Source of the DNA: Tychonema sp. LEGE 06208
GTDB taxonomy: Bacteria > Cyanobacteriota > Cyanobacteriia > Cyanobacteriales > Microcoleaceae
Assembly: GCF_015207505.1 (NCBI RefSeq)
Contig: NZ_JADEWT010000068.1
Span: 1-34,357, forward strand
Direction: 5' to 3'
DNA: 34,357 nt
A model generated the notes under the pieces. That model was not told the DNA's origin. It saw only the letters and a program-made list of their open reading frames with translations, and searched no databases. Every line of letters begins with the position of its first letter. The stretch's first letter is position 1. The translations under genes and the position numbers were made by a program. This document shows, in pieces, positions 9,333 through 16,912 of this stretch.

Positions 9333-9800
9333 TTACTCCTCCTTTCCTTCGTCTAGTTCAACTCGCGCAATTTGAAGGCGGGGAACTTTAACCTGTCGCC
9401 CTTTTAGATTGAGATAAACCGCTGTTTCATCCCGGCCTACCAGTAGTCCTTTCCACTCTTTGATTCGCGAGTCTGGTTCGGTGGCTTTGACTGTCACTGG
9501 GAAGCCTTTAAAGGTAATGAATTCTCGATCGCTGCTGAGTAATCGGGATATTCCGGGACTGGAAATCTCTAGCACGTAGGCTTCGGGGATGATGTCGGTT
9601 GCGTCTAACTCGGCTTCGAGGGCTGTGCTCATCCGCTGGCAGTCGGCTAAACCGGTGTCTTGCTGCAGGTTGCGGATGTCTACCCGCAAGACGGGAGGAT
9701 TTTGGTTGGTGTGAAACACTGCTCCCACTACTTCCAATCCCAGTGTTTCCGCAACGGGGGTAGCTAAGTCAATGATTTGTGGGATTAGGGGATGAGTCAT
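9333..9800 (-). CDS. rimP: Ribosome maturation factor RimP
   Basis: Cytoplasmic factor needed for maturation of the 30S subunit. The 155-residue product has the family length and the expected two domains. The N-terminal alpha/beta domain includes [22 protein letters not shown] and the hallmark [10 protein letters not shown] at about residues 79-88; the C-terminal SH3-like barrel runs through [22 protein letters not shown]. The start is ATG at 9800 (MTHPLIPQI). An AGGAG occurs only ~20 bases upstream, so initiation signals are weak. It is the first gene of the cluster and is preceded by an elaborate leader (see 9885-9954). Confidence 0.96.
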   Translation of the reverse strand: MTHPLIPQIIDLATPVAETLGLEVVGAVFHTNQNPPVLRVDIRNLQQDTGLADCQRMSTALEAELDATDIIPEAYVLEISSPGISRLLSSDREFITFKGFPVTVKATEPDSRIKEWKGLLVGRDETAVYLNLKGRQVKVPRLQIARVELDEGKEE

Positions 9801-9884
9801 ATCGAATACTTAAGTTAAAACTCCTGAACTCGGAAACGGTAAGGAAAAATCAGTTATTGAGATTGCTTTGCTTCGATCCCGCCC

Positions 9885-9954
9885 AAAAAACCGAGATCGG
9901 CTCCCAACTGCTGTCGGGGAGAGCCAAAAATTTTAGACTCAAGTTTTGGCTCCC
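9885..9954 (-). promoter_or_regulatory. Mutually exclusive hairpins upstream of rimP (attenuator candidate)
   Basis: On the minus strand GGGAGCCAAAA (9954-9944) can pair with the following TTTTGGCTC-T-CCC (9929-9917), one bulge. The same middle segment can instead pair with a second GGGAGCC (9905-9899). The second hairpin is followed by CCGATCTCGG and then six T (9890-9885). This is the geometry of an antiterminator/terminator switch ~85 bases upstream of the rimP start. The second stem is not directly next to the T-run, which weakens the case. Confidence 0.4.
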
Positions 9955-10032
9955 AGATTAATCTGTGGAGTAAATCTCAAATCGAAAATGGAAAATCTCA
10001 AATCGACCGACCTGATTTTTGACCGCAATATC

Positions 10033-10050
10033 TGAGGGTTTTTACCCTCA
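10033..10050. other. Perfect small hairpin in the rimP leader
   Basis: TGAGGGT and ACCCTCA are separated by TTTT: a perfect 7-bp stem with a 4-base loop. No T-tract follows on the minus strand. Confidence 0.4.
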
Positions 10051-10238
10051 AGTTGATTTGTGGAATGAAGAAAAAGATGTCAGATTTTCAAGCCCGAGGA
10101 TGAGCTTGTGGGGTTTAAATTCTGCCTTCTACTTTCTGTGTTCTAGCCGACGGATGACTTTGTTGCGTCGCCCGCGGCCGGCAAGTCTTCAGCTTGCAGG
10201 TGTGATGCCCTAAGTTGTTTGGCTGCGACTAACGCAAC

Positions 10239-10261
10239 AAAAAAAGTGGGCTTGACCCACT
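10239..10261 (-). terminator. Intrinsic terminator
   Basis: Read on the minus strand: AGTGGG, loop TCAAG, CCCACT, immediately followed by seven T. This classic structure would end transcripts of the 483-residue membrane-protein gene and insulate the rimP cluster. Confidence 0.75.
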
Positions 10262-10382
10262 CCTAGGTGAAACAGTTTCTTCCAAGAAGTTTGAGGGCTG
10301 TCTCCGATCGAAGTTGACCTCAGTTTTCAGTTTAGCTCGATCGCCCGTCCGGTGACAAATCGATCGCGCCGGCGAGACTGTC

Positions 10383-10443
10383 GGAGGGGAGAGTGGCAGA
10401 GTGGGAGAGTGGGAGAGGGGGAGAGCTGGAGAGAGGGGAAAAA
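10383..10443. repeat. Purine-rich tandem tract (GGGAGAGT-like)
   Basis: About 60 bases, almost only G and A, built from variants of GGGAGAGT. It is roughly complementary to the pyrimidine tract at 10509-10571. Confidence 0.6.
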
Positions 10444-10508
10444 TCGAACCTCAACATCCATCCTTTACATCTAAATCCGTTAAATCCGTTAAATAATCCG
10501 TTGCCGAA

Positions 10509-10571
10509 CTTCCCTCTTCCCTCTTCCTTCTTCCTTCTTCCCTCTTCCTTCTTCCTTCTTCCTTCTTCCCC
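10509..10571. repeat. Pyrimidine tandem tract (CTTCCTT/CCCTCTT heptamers)
   Basis: About 63 bases of C and T only, made of ~9 seven-base units such as TTCCTTC and TTCCCTC. It begins 15 bases beyond the stop codon of the 483-residue gene. Confidence 0.75.
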
Positions 10572-10585
10572 CAACATCCGTTAGC

Positions 10586-12037
10586 TTAACGGGGGGCTAT
10601 CCGCTGCAGTTCCTTAGCTTGCTCTAAAATTTTCTCGAAGTCTTCTTCGCTCAACCGCTGGATGTAGTTGATTTTGAACTCTTCTAGGAAGTCGGACAGC
10701 AGCAGTTGTATTTCTTGCCAGGTTTGCTGCTGTTGGAGTTCGGCTCCTAAAGCTTGCCCGAAATGTTGGACTAGCTGGCTTGAGAGTTTGGTGCCTACGG
10801 GGTCTTCGCTGGCGGTTTTAAAGGCTTCGTAGGCATCTTGGGGGCCGAGGGTGACTAATTTGGATAGTTCTGCAACTAATTGCTCTGCTAGCTGTGCGGG
10901 GAGGTTTCCCAATCCGGGCACTTGCTTCCATCCTTGATAGAGGGGGGATTGTTTGAGAAATAATTCTATATTGTAGCGGAGGAGGGCTTCTAGGTCGGGC
11001 TGGAGTTGGGGCAGGACTTTGTAGACGGTGATTTGGACTAGATGGGTGGCGATCGCTTCTATTTCGTTGATATTGTTGATGTCTAAATATTGCTGTTTTG
11101 GGGATTGAAATAGTTGACGAGCTAGTTCGCCTGTGGTAATAGATTGTTGCATCTGGTTGATGAGCTGAATTACTACTACTTCGGTCAATTCTTGGGCGAA
11201 GTTGGCGACGAAACCTCGGCTGATTTGGGTGCGTATGGGTTGAAGATCCGGCATTTTGGCTTGGTGGATGCGAATTGTGACGGGCAATATTCGCAACAGG
11301 CGCCAGAACGGGAGGAACAGGAAGATGTCGTACCACCGCCAAAGCATGGCCGATCGCCAAGTGACGCTGCGGTGTCGGCGGCTGATGAAGTAGGTGCGGG
11401 CTAGAAATTCGATCGCGAATAAAGCCATAAATGGCAGGTCGATTTGCCAGAAGTTGTCAGTAAATTCGCCGTTTTCTCCCATCGTCCGGTAATAGTTGGT
11501 GGCGATTAACGGCTTAATTTTGGCATCAAACCAAGTGATTTCTTGTTGCCAGCCTTTTTTGTTTAAATAGTTTTGACTCCAGAATGTTGTGAATGATTGT
11601 TTGGCGGAGTCTTGCGGATTCGGGGCGCGATCGCGCATCCGGTCTTTGATTTTTTCTAGGGCACCGCTTTTTGATGCTACTCGAAAGGGATCTTCGTCGA
11701 TCATTTTTGCGGTCAGATTGTTGATTTCCTGCAATTTGGCTGCTACTTGGGGAGATTCCAAGCCTGTTTGCACTACTAGAATTTTTAATTCTTCTAAAGT
11801 TTCTAGATATTTATTGGTGTCTCGGTGCGGTTTAATTCCTTTAAATGGGTCGTATATTTTGGTAATAACTGGTAGTTGCCGGAAGTAAAAATCACGCCAC
11901 GGTATGTAAGTTATGTCAAATAATACTAGACTGAAATTTCCGATGGCGACGAGTGCCATGAACCGCTCGAACCAGGGAATTTTTGCTAATTTTTTGCTGT
12001 TGGCGGGAGTTTTAGATGGCGGTAGTTTGGGTGTCAC
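10586..12037 (-). CDS. Unknown membrane protein with voltage-sensor-like helices (483 aa)
   Basis: Function not recognised. A hydrophobic helix at about residues 27-46 is followed by a ~150-residue soluble domain (DPFKGIKP, then charged helices), then two closely spaced helices at about 200-218 and 232-252 and a long helical, Gln/Leu-rich C-terminus. The paired helices read IEFLAR (E210, R214), RWYDIFLFLP (D237, P243) and WRLLRILPVTIR (R246, R249, R256), which resembles the S2-S3-S4 pattern of voltage-sensor domains. No pore helix or selectivity filter follows, so an ion channel is not shown. The GTG start at 12037 has AGGA seven bases upstream. Transcripts probably end at 10239-10261. Confidence 0.75.
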   Translation of the reverse strand: MTPKLPPSKTPANSKKLAKIPWFERFMALVAIGNFSLVLFDITYIPWRDFYFRQLPVITKIYDPFKGIKPHRDTNKYLETLEELKILVVQTGLESPQVAAKLQEINNLTAKMIDEDPFRVASKSGALEKIKDRMRDRAPNPQDSAKQSFTTFWSQNYLNKKGWQQEITWFDAKIKPLIATNYYRTMGENGEFTDNFWQIDLPFMALFAIEFLARTYFISRRHRSVTWRSAMLWRWYDIFLFLPFWRLLRILPVTIRIHQAKMPDLQPIRTQISRGFVANFAQELTEVVVIQLINQMQQSITTGELARQLFQSPKQQYLDINNINEIEAIATHLVQITVYKVLPQLQPDLEALLRYNIELFLKQSPLYQGWKQVPGLGNLPAQLAEQLVAELSKLVTLGPQDAYEAFKTASEDPVGTKLSSQLVQHFGQALGAELQQQQTWQEIQLLLSDFLEEFKINYIQRLSEEDFEKILEQAKELQRIAPR

Positions 12038-12112
12038 TGTCAGTTCCTAATTAAGTAGACCGATCGCAATAAATTTAAGTGGTAATAGCTGAAAAAAAAA
12101 CAGCAGCTTAAA

Positions 12113-12155
12113 CTGGCTAATTGTCGATCGCGCAATCCGAGTGCGATCGAGCCAG
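12113..12155. other. Bulged hairpin built on two GCGATCGA-type sites
   Basis: CTGGC (12113-12117) and TCGATCGC (12124-12131) pair with GCGATCGA (12143-12150) and GCCAG (12151-12155): 13 bp with a six-base bulge and an 11-base loop, in the upstream region of the 483-residue gene. Confidence 0.4.
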
Positions 12156-12621
12156 CTAATATTTATTTTAATGTAGGGAGAGTTAGGGAGTTTGGGATGG
12201 TTGATTTGGCAGGGCTTTGGTAAAATTTTATACTTGATAAAGGTTGAGGTCGATCCTCTTCGAGGGCTTCGCTAACGAACTTGAGGACAGCGACACCTCC
12301 GGTTAGTCTGCTTCTCTCTGGCAATAAAATTATATCTCAGGCAGAATCCTAAGTTTTGTTTTCGGCATTGCAAAACTAACTGGCTGGGTAATAAATTACT
12401 ATTTTTGTTAAATCTGCTGGCTATTTGACCGCTAAATCAAATGTATTGAGCCGATCGAAGTTTAGGATTAGATTTGGACTTCGAGTTTGAGGTCAAACCA
12501 TCAAGAGAGTTATACTTGCTTAGGGGCAGTCTGGCGAGAGCGATCCCGAGGGCGACGGTGGCTGCAGCTATGCTAAGGTGCCCAGTCTCGCCTCCACAAA
12601 CACCAACTCGCGATCGGAATC

Positions 12622-12649
12622 TTGAATAAAATGACACCCCGAGTATAAT
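12622..12649 (+). promoter_or_regulatory. Sigma-70-type promoter of the GUN4-kinase gene
   Basis: TTGAAT and a perfect TATAAT are 16 bases apart. The start codon is at 12671, so the leader would be only ~15 bases, A/T-rich and without a Shine-Dalgarno sequence. Confidence 0.55.
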
Positions 12650-12670
12650 TTTTCGCATTTTTTTTAATAT

Positions 12671-14170
12671 ATGACATACTGCCTTAATCTCGATTGCCCA
12701 AGAGACAAGCGTCAGAACCCACCAGGCACAAAGTATTGTCTTAATTGTGGTTCAAAGCTGCTGCTAAAAGACCTTTATGCAGCTACTGAGCCGCTACGCG
12801 ATGGGGGATTTGGTAGAACTTTTAGAGCGGTAAATCATGGAAAATTTGAGGAATTATGCGTTATAAAACAGTTGTCGCCCCCTCTAGAGTTTCAGCGAAA
12901 ACCTACTCATTTTAAAAAGTATGTCCGACTGTTTGAACAAGAAGCAAGGCGGCTTTACGAACTGAAACACCCACAAATTCCTCAGTTAATTTCTTATTTT
13001 GAGGAAGATGGGCGCTTGTATTTGGTGCAAGAGTTTATTGATGGCAATAATTTAAAGGATGAGTTAGAAAAATATGGTGCTTATAGCGAAACTAAGACAA
13101 GGGAACTGCTGTTAGATTTGTTACCTGTGCTGAATTTTGTTCACGAGCGCAATGTCATTCACCGGGATATTAAGCCTGAGAACGTGATCCGGCGAAATCG
13201 CGATCGCAAATTCGTGCTGATAGATTTTGGGGTTTCCAAACAGGTAGTAGCTGAGGCTCCTACCAAGGCTGGAACCAAGTTAGGAACTCCAGGTTACGCG
13301 GCTCTAGAACAGCGTCACGGTAGGGCTGTTCCTGCTAGTGACCTTTACAGTTTAGGAGTGACTTGCATTCGCTTGCTGACTTCTGTTATGCCTTATTTGG
13401 ATATCTACGGCGACATTCACGATGACCTTTACGATCCGCTCGAAGGTCGCTGGCTTTGGAGGGAGGCTTTGCCGAAAGGAACAAAAATTAGCCAGGATTT
13501 AAGTCAGATTTTGGATAAATTGATTCAGGAATATGTCAAAGACCGCTATAAGTCTGCTACGGAAGTTTTGGAAGTTATCAAACCTCCTATTGTTGTGGTG
13601 CCAGGACTGGTAAATTTGCAGCAAGCAACAGTTCTCAGTCCTTCATTACCGACTCAGCCCGTGACTGGTACTCCGCCAGTTGCTGTGAACTTAGAGTCGG
13701 AAAAAGGCATTGATTATTCTCACTTGGAAAGGCTGCTTGCTGCTAAAAATTGGCGGGGTGCTGATGAAGAAACTTCTGTGAAAATGCTGGAGGCGATGGA
13801 GCAAGTTTCTACTGGTTATTTGAGCGAGGAAGATATTAGGAAGTTTCCCGTTAAGGATTTAGAGACGATTGACCAGCTTTGGGTTAGGTACAGTCACCGC
13901 AGGTTCGGCTTTTCTGTGCAAAAAAATTTGTGGGTAAAGTTGGGGGGAAAGCCTGGTGTTTATGATGCTACTGTTTGGGAGAAATTTGGCGATCGGGTGG
14001 GGTGGCGGGTTAACGGTGAGTGGGTATATTATACTGAATTGAATTTTACTTCTAAGGCAATGCCTGGACATTTACCGGGAGGGACTGTTTTTGGGTGGGA
14101 AGGTGGGGTTTTGTGCGGTGTTTTGGGTTTGGGCGGGATCTGGTTTCTGCTGTCGCGCCGAGATTTGTAG
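12671..14170 (+). CDS. Zinc-ribbon Ser/Thr protein kinase fused to a GUN4 domain
   Basis: 499-residue fusion. A zinc ribbon at the N-terminus has C4, C9, C23 and C26. A Hanks-type kinase domain follows: glycine loop near 43-51 (RDGGFGRTF), K66 in VIKQL, catalytic HRDIKPEN at 164-171, DFG at 185-187, and the GTPGYAALEQ activation segment. All catalytic residues are present. After a Pro/Thr linker (~305-345), residues ~348-475 match GUN4: LERLLAAKNWRGADEETSVKML, then IDQLWVRYSHRRFGFSVQK and GHLP. GUN4 binds porphyrins and stimulates Mg-chelatase in chlorophyll synthesis; whether this fused copy does so is unknown. The hydrophobic C-terminus (~477-495) may touch the membrane. A tetrapyrrole-sensing kinase is a reasonable inference. 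The gene stands alone with its own promoter; chlB is 12 kb away. Confidence 0.93.
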   Translation: MTYCLNLDCPRDKRQNPPGTKYCLNCGSKLLLKDLYAATEPLRDGGFGRTFRAVNHGKFEELCVIKQLSPPLEFQRKPTHFKKYVRLFEQEARRLYELKHPQIPQLISYFEEDGRLYLVQEFIDGNNLKDELEKYGAYSETKTRELLLDLLPVLNFVHERNVIHRDIKPENVIRRNRDRKFVLIDFGVSKQVVAEAPTKAGTKLGTPGYAALEQRHGRAVPASDLYSLGVTCIRLLTSVMPYLDIYGDIHDDLYDPLEGRWLWREALPKGTKISQDLSQILDKLIQEYVKDRYKSATEVLEVIKPPIVVVPGLVNLQQATVLSPSLPTQPVTGTPPVAVNLESEKGIDYSHLERLLAAKNWRGADEETSVKMLEAMEQVSTGYLSEEDIRKFPVKDLETIDQLWVRYSHRRFGFSVQKNLWVKLGGKPGVYDATVWEKFGDRVGWRVNGEWVYYTELNFTSKAMPGHLPGGTVFGWEGGVLCGVLGLGGIWFLLSRRDL

Positions 14171-14680
14171 GAAGAAGGAATAAGAAAGTCGGAAGCAGGG
14201 ACTAAAGGCAGGAATTAAGCAATAATATACCTCTTGTACTCATTCACAAATTATCTGAAATTATCTGCGTATATCTGTGTTGTATCTGCCTAACATCTGC
14301 GGTTTATGTATTAATGGAGGACTTATGCAATATTGTTTAATAGTAACTAAGTTTTGACGGCGGCTCCGATCTTGGGTTCGATCGAGCCTGCTGAACAATA
14401 TATAGTTTACTTTGCCGATCGCACATCAGATAGAACGCTAGATGTACAATTAGTCAAAAGCTAGTCGCAGTCGCAGTCACAGTCGTTTGGTTTTTTTTGA
14501 ACTAGACGAGCGCGGCGGCGCAGAAACCGGGTTTTTTACCCAAATATGGCGGGGATCGCCAAAAATAGACAGTTACAGGATGAATGAGCAAGGCAAGAGG
14601 AATCTTGGGAAGTCGGGGATTGTCAAGAAAAGGTAAACATCGCGTAGAATTTTAATGTCGCGGCACGAGGAGCAAGCAGT
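14171..14680. other. Intergenic stretch with dispersed repeats
   Basis: 510 bases with no supported gene. It contains the second ATCTGCGT-type repeat (14242-14302), a CAGTCG-type run near 14465-14484 and an AGAAACCGGGTTTTTT word near 14521 similar to words at 23125-23193. A ten-codon frame after GGAGG at 14324 is too short to call. Confidence 0.5.
14242..14302. repeat. Dispersed ATCTGCGT-type repeat, copy 2
   Basis: Starts ATTCACAAA, contains ATCTGCGT and ATCTGTGTT, ends CATCTGCGG, parallel to 3539-3601 with scattered differences. Confidence 0.6.
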
Positions 14681-15235
14681 GTGAGATTGGTAATTCTGGG
14701 AGGGCCAGGAGCGGGAAAGGGAACTCAGGCTGAACTACTGTGCAGCAATTTGAGCATCCCTTTGCTGGCATTAGGGGACATTCTGCGGGCCGAAATCGCA
14801 GGTAAAACAAACTTGGGCAAGTTGGCGGTGCCTTATGTAGAATCGGGCGATTTAGTGCCCGATGAAATTTTGATTAAGTTTATCGGCCGCCGGCTTTTGC
14901 TGTGGGATGTCTTTAATGGCTGGCTGTTGGAGGGATATCCGCGAACGGCTTTTCAAGCTGAGGAATTGGATTTTTTATTAGAGGGTTTGGCGCAGGAGCT
15001 AGATTGGGCAATTTGGCTGAAGGTTCCCAATGAAGTTTTGTTGAGCCGATCGATCGAACGCGATCGATCGGACGACGAGCCAGAAATTTTACACCGCCGG
15101 CTAGATTTGTTCGAGGAACGCACTATTCCTATCTTAGAGTATTACGAGTATCGCCACAAACTGTTAACTATCAACGGCGACCAATCCCCCGAACAAGTGC
15201 AGCAAGATATTCTCAAAATGGTCAGTAGTCAGTAG
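14681..15235 (+). CDS. Adenylate kinase family protein
   Basis: Nucleoside monophosphate kinase, probably ATP + AMP to 2 ADP. The GTG start at 14681 is supported by GAGGAG eight bases upstream. The 184-residue product has the P-loop GGPGAGKGT (7-15), GDILR (32-36), the AMP-binding GYPRT (85-89, where most Adk proteins have GFPRT) and a short LID region, then RRLDLFEERTIPILEYYE. Short-LID Adk paralogs are common in cyanobacteria beside the adk in the ribosomal-protein operon; since this one lies elsewhere, it is likely such a paralog, so no gene symbol is forced. The last residues (VSSQ) and the stop codon come from a tandem repeat that starts inside the gene. Confidence 0.9.
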   Translation: MRLVILGGPGAGKGTQAELLCSNLSIPLLALGDILRAEIAGKTNLGKLAVPYVESGDLVPDEILIKFIGRRLLLWDVFNGWLLEGYPRTAFQAEELDFLLEGLAQELDWAIWLKVPNEVLLSRSIERDRSDDEPEILHRRLDLFEERTIPILEYYEYRHKLLTINGDQSPEQVQQDILKMVSSQ

Positions 15236-15312
15236 TCAGTTGGCAGTTGGTAGTTGGTAGTTGGCAGTAGTCAGTAGTCAGTAGTCAGTTGGCAGTTGGT
15301 AGTTGGCAGTAG
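15221..15312. repeat. Heptamer-type short tandem repeats (AGTCAGT, TTGGCAG, TTGGTAG)
   Basis: About 13 units of seven bases, arranged as AGTCAGT blocks alternating with TTGGCAG/TTGGTAG blocks. This is the STRR type known from cyanobacteria. The array begins within the last codons of the adenylate kinase gene. Confidence 0.85.
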
Positions 15313-15334
15313 CTGTTATTTGTTGATTATTACC

Positions 15335-15389
15335 AATAACAAGTAACGAGTAACAAACAACAAATAACGAACAACAAATAACAAATAAC
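15335..15389. repeat. A-rich AACAAATAAC tandem repeats
   Basis: Irregular repeats of AACAAATAAC and AGTAACGAGTAAC directly upstream of rph, ending three bases before its ATG. No Shine-Dalgarno sequence is left in this stretch. Confidence 0.65.
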
Positions 15390-15391
15390 TT

Positions 15392-16105
15392 ATGTCAATA
15401 AAACGTGCAGATGGCAGACAGCCAAATCAACTTCGTCCGATTAGTTTCGATCGCGAATTTACGAAATTTGCCAGCGCCTCGGTGCTCGCAAAAAGCGGCG
15501 ATACTCAGGTACTGTGCAGCGTTACAATCAAGCCGGGAGTGCCTAGGTTTCTGGAGAATACCGGAAAAGGCTGGCTGACGGCGGAGTACCGGATGTTGCC
15601 CGGTTCTACGCCGCAGCGGCAAGAACGGGAATTTATGAAGTTATCGGGACGCACTCAAGAGATTCAGCGGTTGATTGGCCGGAGTTTGCGATCGTGCTTG
15701 GATATGGAGCTTTTGGGCGAACGCACGATACTTGTGGATGCGGATGTTTTGCAAGCTGATGCGGGGACTCGCACGACTTCAATTAATGGCGGGTTTGTGG
15801 CTGTGGCTGATGCTTTGAATAAGTTGGTGCAAAAAGGTGATTTGGTGCGATCGCCCTTAATTCGCCAAGTGGCGGCCGTGTCTGTGGGACTTTTGGAAAA
15901 TGAGCTATTTTTAGATTTGAATTATCTTGAAGACGTGGCGGCAGAAATTGATTGTAATGTAGTGATGAATGGGGATTTGAACATCATCGAAATTCAGGGA
16001 ACTGCGGAAGAGGGAAGTTTCAGCCGCAGTCAGTTAAATCAAATTTTGGATTTGGCAGAAACTGGGATTCAGGAATTGTTGGAGGCTCAGCGGCAAGCTT
16101 TTTAA
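15392..16105 (+). CDS. rph: Ribonuclease PH
   Basis: Phosphate-dependent 3'-5' exoribonuclease that trims tRNA precursors and degrades structured RNA; works as a hexamer in the cytoplasm. The 237-residue product has the family length. Visible signatures: [13 protein letters not shown] at the N-terminus, [16 protein letters not shown] at about 86-101, [19 protein letters not shown] in the phosphate-binding region, [18 protein letters not shown] with the active-site acidic residues, and [16 protein letters not shown]. All expected motifs are present. The ATG at 15392 follows A-rich tandem repeats with no ribosome-binding site. It is 156 bases after the adenylate kinase gene, and convergent with the toxin gene. 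Confidence 0.97.
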   Translation: MSIKRADGRQPNQLRPISFDREFTKFASASVLAKSGDTQVLCSVTIKPGVPRFLENTGKGWLTAEYRMLPGSTPQRQEREFMKLSGRTQEIQRLIGRSLRSCLDMELLGERTILVDADVLQADAGTRTTSINGGFVAVADALNKLVQKGDLVRSPLIRQVAAVSVGLLENELFLDLNYLEDVAAEIDCNVVMNGDLNIIEIQGTAEEGSFSRSQLNQILDLAETGIQELLEAQRQAF

Positions 16106-16149
16106 CTTGGTTAATTTTAACCTCGTGATTACCGACATTAATCATTCAT

Positions 16150-16512
16150 TCATTCATCCGGGTCTAACTCAGCTAAGATGTTACGAATCTCATTAGGACT
16201 AATATCTTCTCGATCTGATTTAGCATAAATGGTTAATAGCAGTACGCTAGTCGGTGATTCAACTTGATAGATCAGTCGATAACCAGCGCTTTTTCCTTTT
16301 TGAATATTGCTATTTCTAACTCTCACCTTCAAGATGACATAATTTTCACCCATTCCGGGGATGCGATCGCCAGTAAAATTACCCCCTTGGAATTGTTCAA
16401 TAATTGGCTGAACATCCGAGCGAATCAGTCGATATCTTTTTGACAAGGTATATAAGTTTTCCTCAAATTCGTCTGAGAATCTGATAGAAACTAGATGAGG
16501 CTCATTCAGCAT
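16150..16512 (-). CDS. RelE/ParE-superfamily toxin
   Basis: 120-residue basic protein of the RelE/ParE fold: FSDEFEENLYTLSKRYRLIRSDVQPIIEQ helices, then GDRIPGMGENYVILKVRVRNSNIQKGKSAGYRLIYQV strands and a C-terminal LLLTIYAKSDREDIS strand typical of the fold. Members are usually mRNA interferases or gyrase inhibitors; the target cannot be read from the sequence. The ATG at 16512 overlaps the upstream antitoxin gene by 11 bases, which implies translational coupling. The stop codon lies in an ATGA tandem repeat. It converges with rph. Confidence 0.85.
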   Translation of the reverse strand: MLNEPHLVSIRFSDEFEENLYTLSKRYRLIRSDVQPIIEQFQGGNFTGDRIPGMGENYVILKVRVRNSNIQKGKSAGYRLIYQVESPTSVLLLTIYAKSDREDISPNEIRNILAELDPDE

Positions 16513-16756
16513 CGATTCTCTCCCACAGATCAGAAATTGGTCGGGTTTGTCCGGCTTTTGCTTGCTGTAATGCTCTCCTGAGACTTGCTTTCACTTCGGC
16601 AATGGGAGTATCATCAGGATCGATTTCGGTTTCCTCTGTTACTTCGGGAAAAAGTACGATAACTCGCACGCGGCTGGGGGGGAAGTCTTCGATCGCGCGA
16701 TCGAGAAATAATTGACCTTTTTCATCCAGGGTTCCCGTTACTTCAACAGCTTTCAT
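16502..16756 (-). CDS. Antitoxin of the RelN type
   Basis: 84-residue acidic protein directly upstream of and overlapping the toxin gene. The N-terminal MKAVEVTGTLDEKGQLFLD forms the short strand pattern of cyanobacterial RelN-like antitoxins, followed by RVRVIVLFPE and a C-terminal helix-rich part (ASLRRALQQAKAGQTRPISDLWERID) expected to wrap the toxin. AGGAGA six bases before the ATG gives strong initiation, fitting an antitoxin that must be made in excess. Autoregulation by the pair is usual but no operator was identified. Assignment rests on gene order, size and N-terminal pattern. Confidence 0.8.
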   Translation of the reverse strand: MKAVEVTGTLDEKGQLFLDRAIEDFPPSRVRVIVLFPEVTEETEIDPDDTPIAEVKASLRRALQQAKAGQTRPISDLWERIDAE

Positions 16757-16912
16757 CTGTTTCTCCTGAAGGTATTTTTTACCAATTATATCACTTCCTA
16801 TGAGGGTTTAACAAAGTTGATAGTTTAGAGCGATCGCCCTTCATCAATCCCCGCGCAGGGAAGCCAATCTTCCTGTTATCCTAGAAACAGACTTCATTAC
16901 CCGATCGCAATT

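Larger units (their letters stand above)
9801..10585. other. Leader of the rimP-nusA cluster and repeat region
   Basis: 785 bases without a gene. From right to left on the transcribed minus strand it holds a polypyrimidine tract, a polypurine tract, an intrinsic terminator for the upstream gene (10239-10261), a perfect small hairpin (10033-10050) and two competing hairpins (9885-9954). The promoter of the cluster must lie below 10239, but no box is clear. Confidence 0.6.
12038..12670. other. Divergent intergenic region
   Basis: 633 bases between the minus-strand membrane-protein gene and the plus-strand kinase gene. It holds a bulged hairpin (12113-12155), a nine-A run (12092-12100) and the kinase promoter (12622-12649). 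A minus-strand frame at 12437-12658 overlaps that promoter and is not called. Confidence 0.55.

Noticed and set aside
12437..12658. 73-codon minus-strand frame before the kinase gene
   Set aside because: It covers the kinase promoter, has no start signal, and its sequence is basic low-complexity without similarity to known families.
14324..14357. Ten-codon frame after a good GGAGG
   Set aside because: Too short to support; it lies in repeat-derived intergenic sequence with nothing downstream to couple with.
14358..14400. tRNA-like GGGTTCGATC word near 14370
   Set aside because: No acceptor stem, D or anticodon arm can be folded around it.
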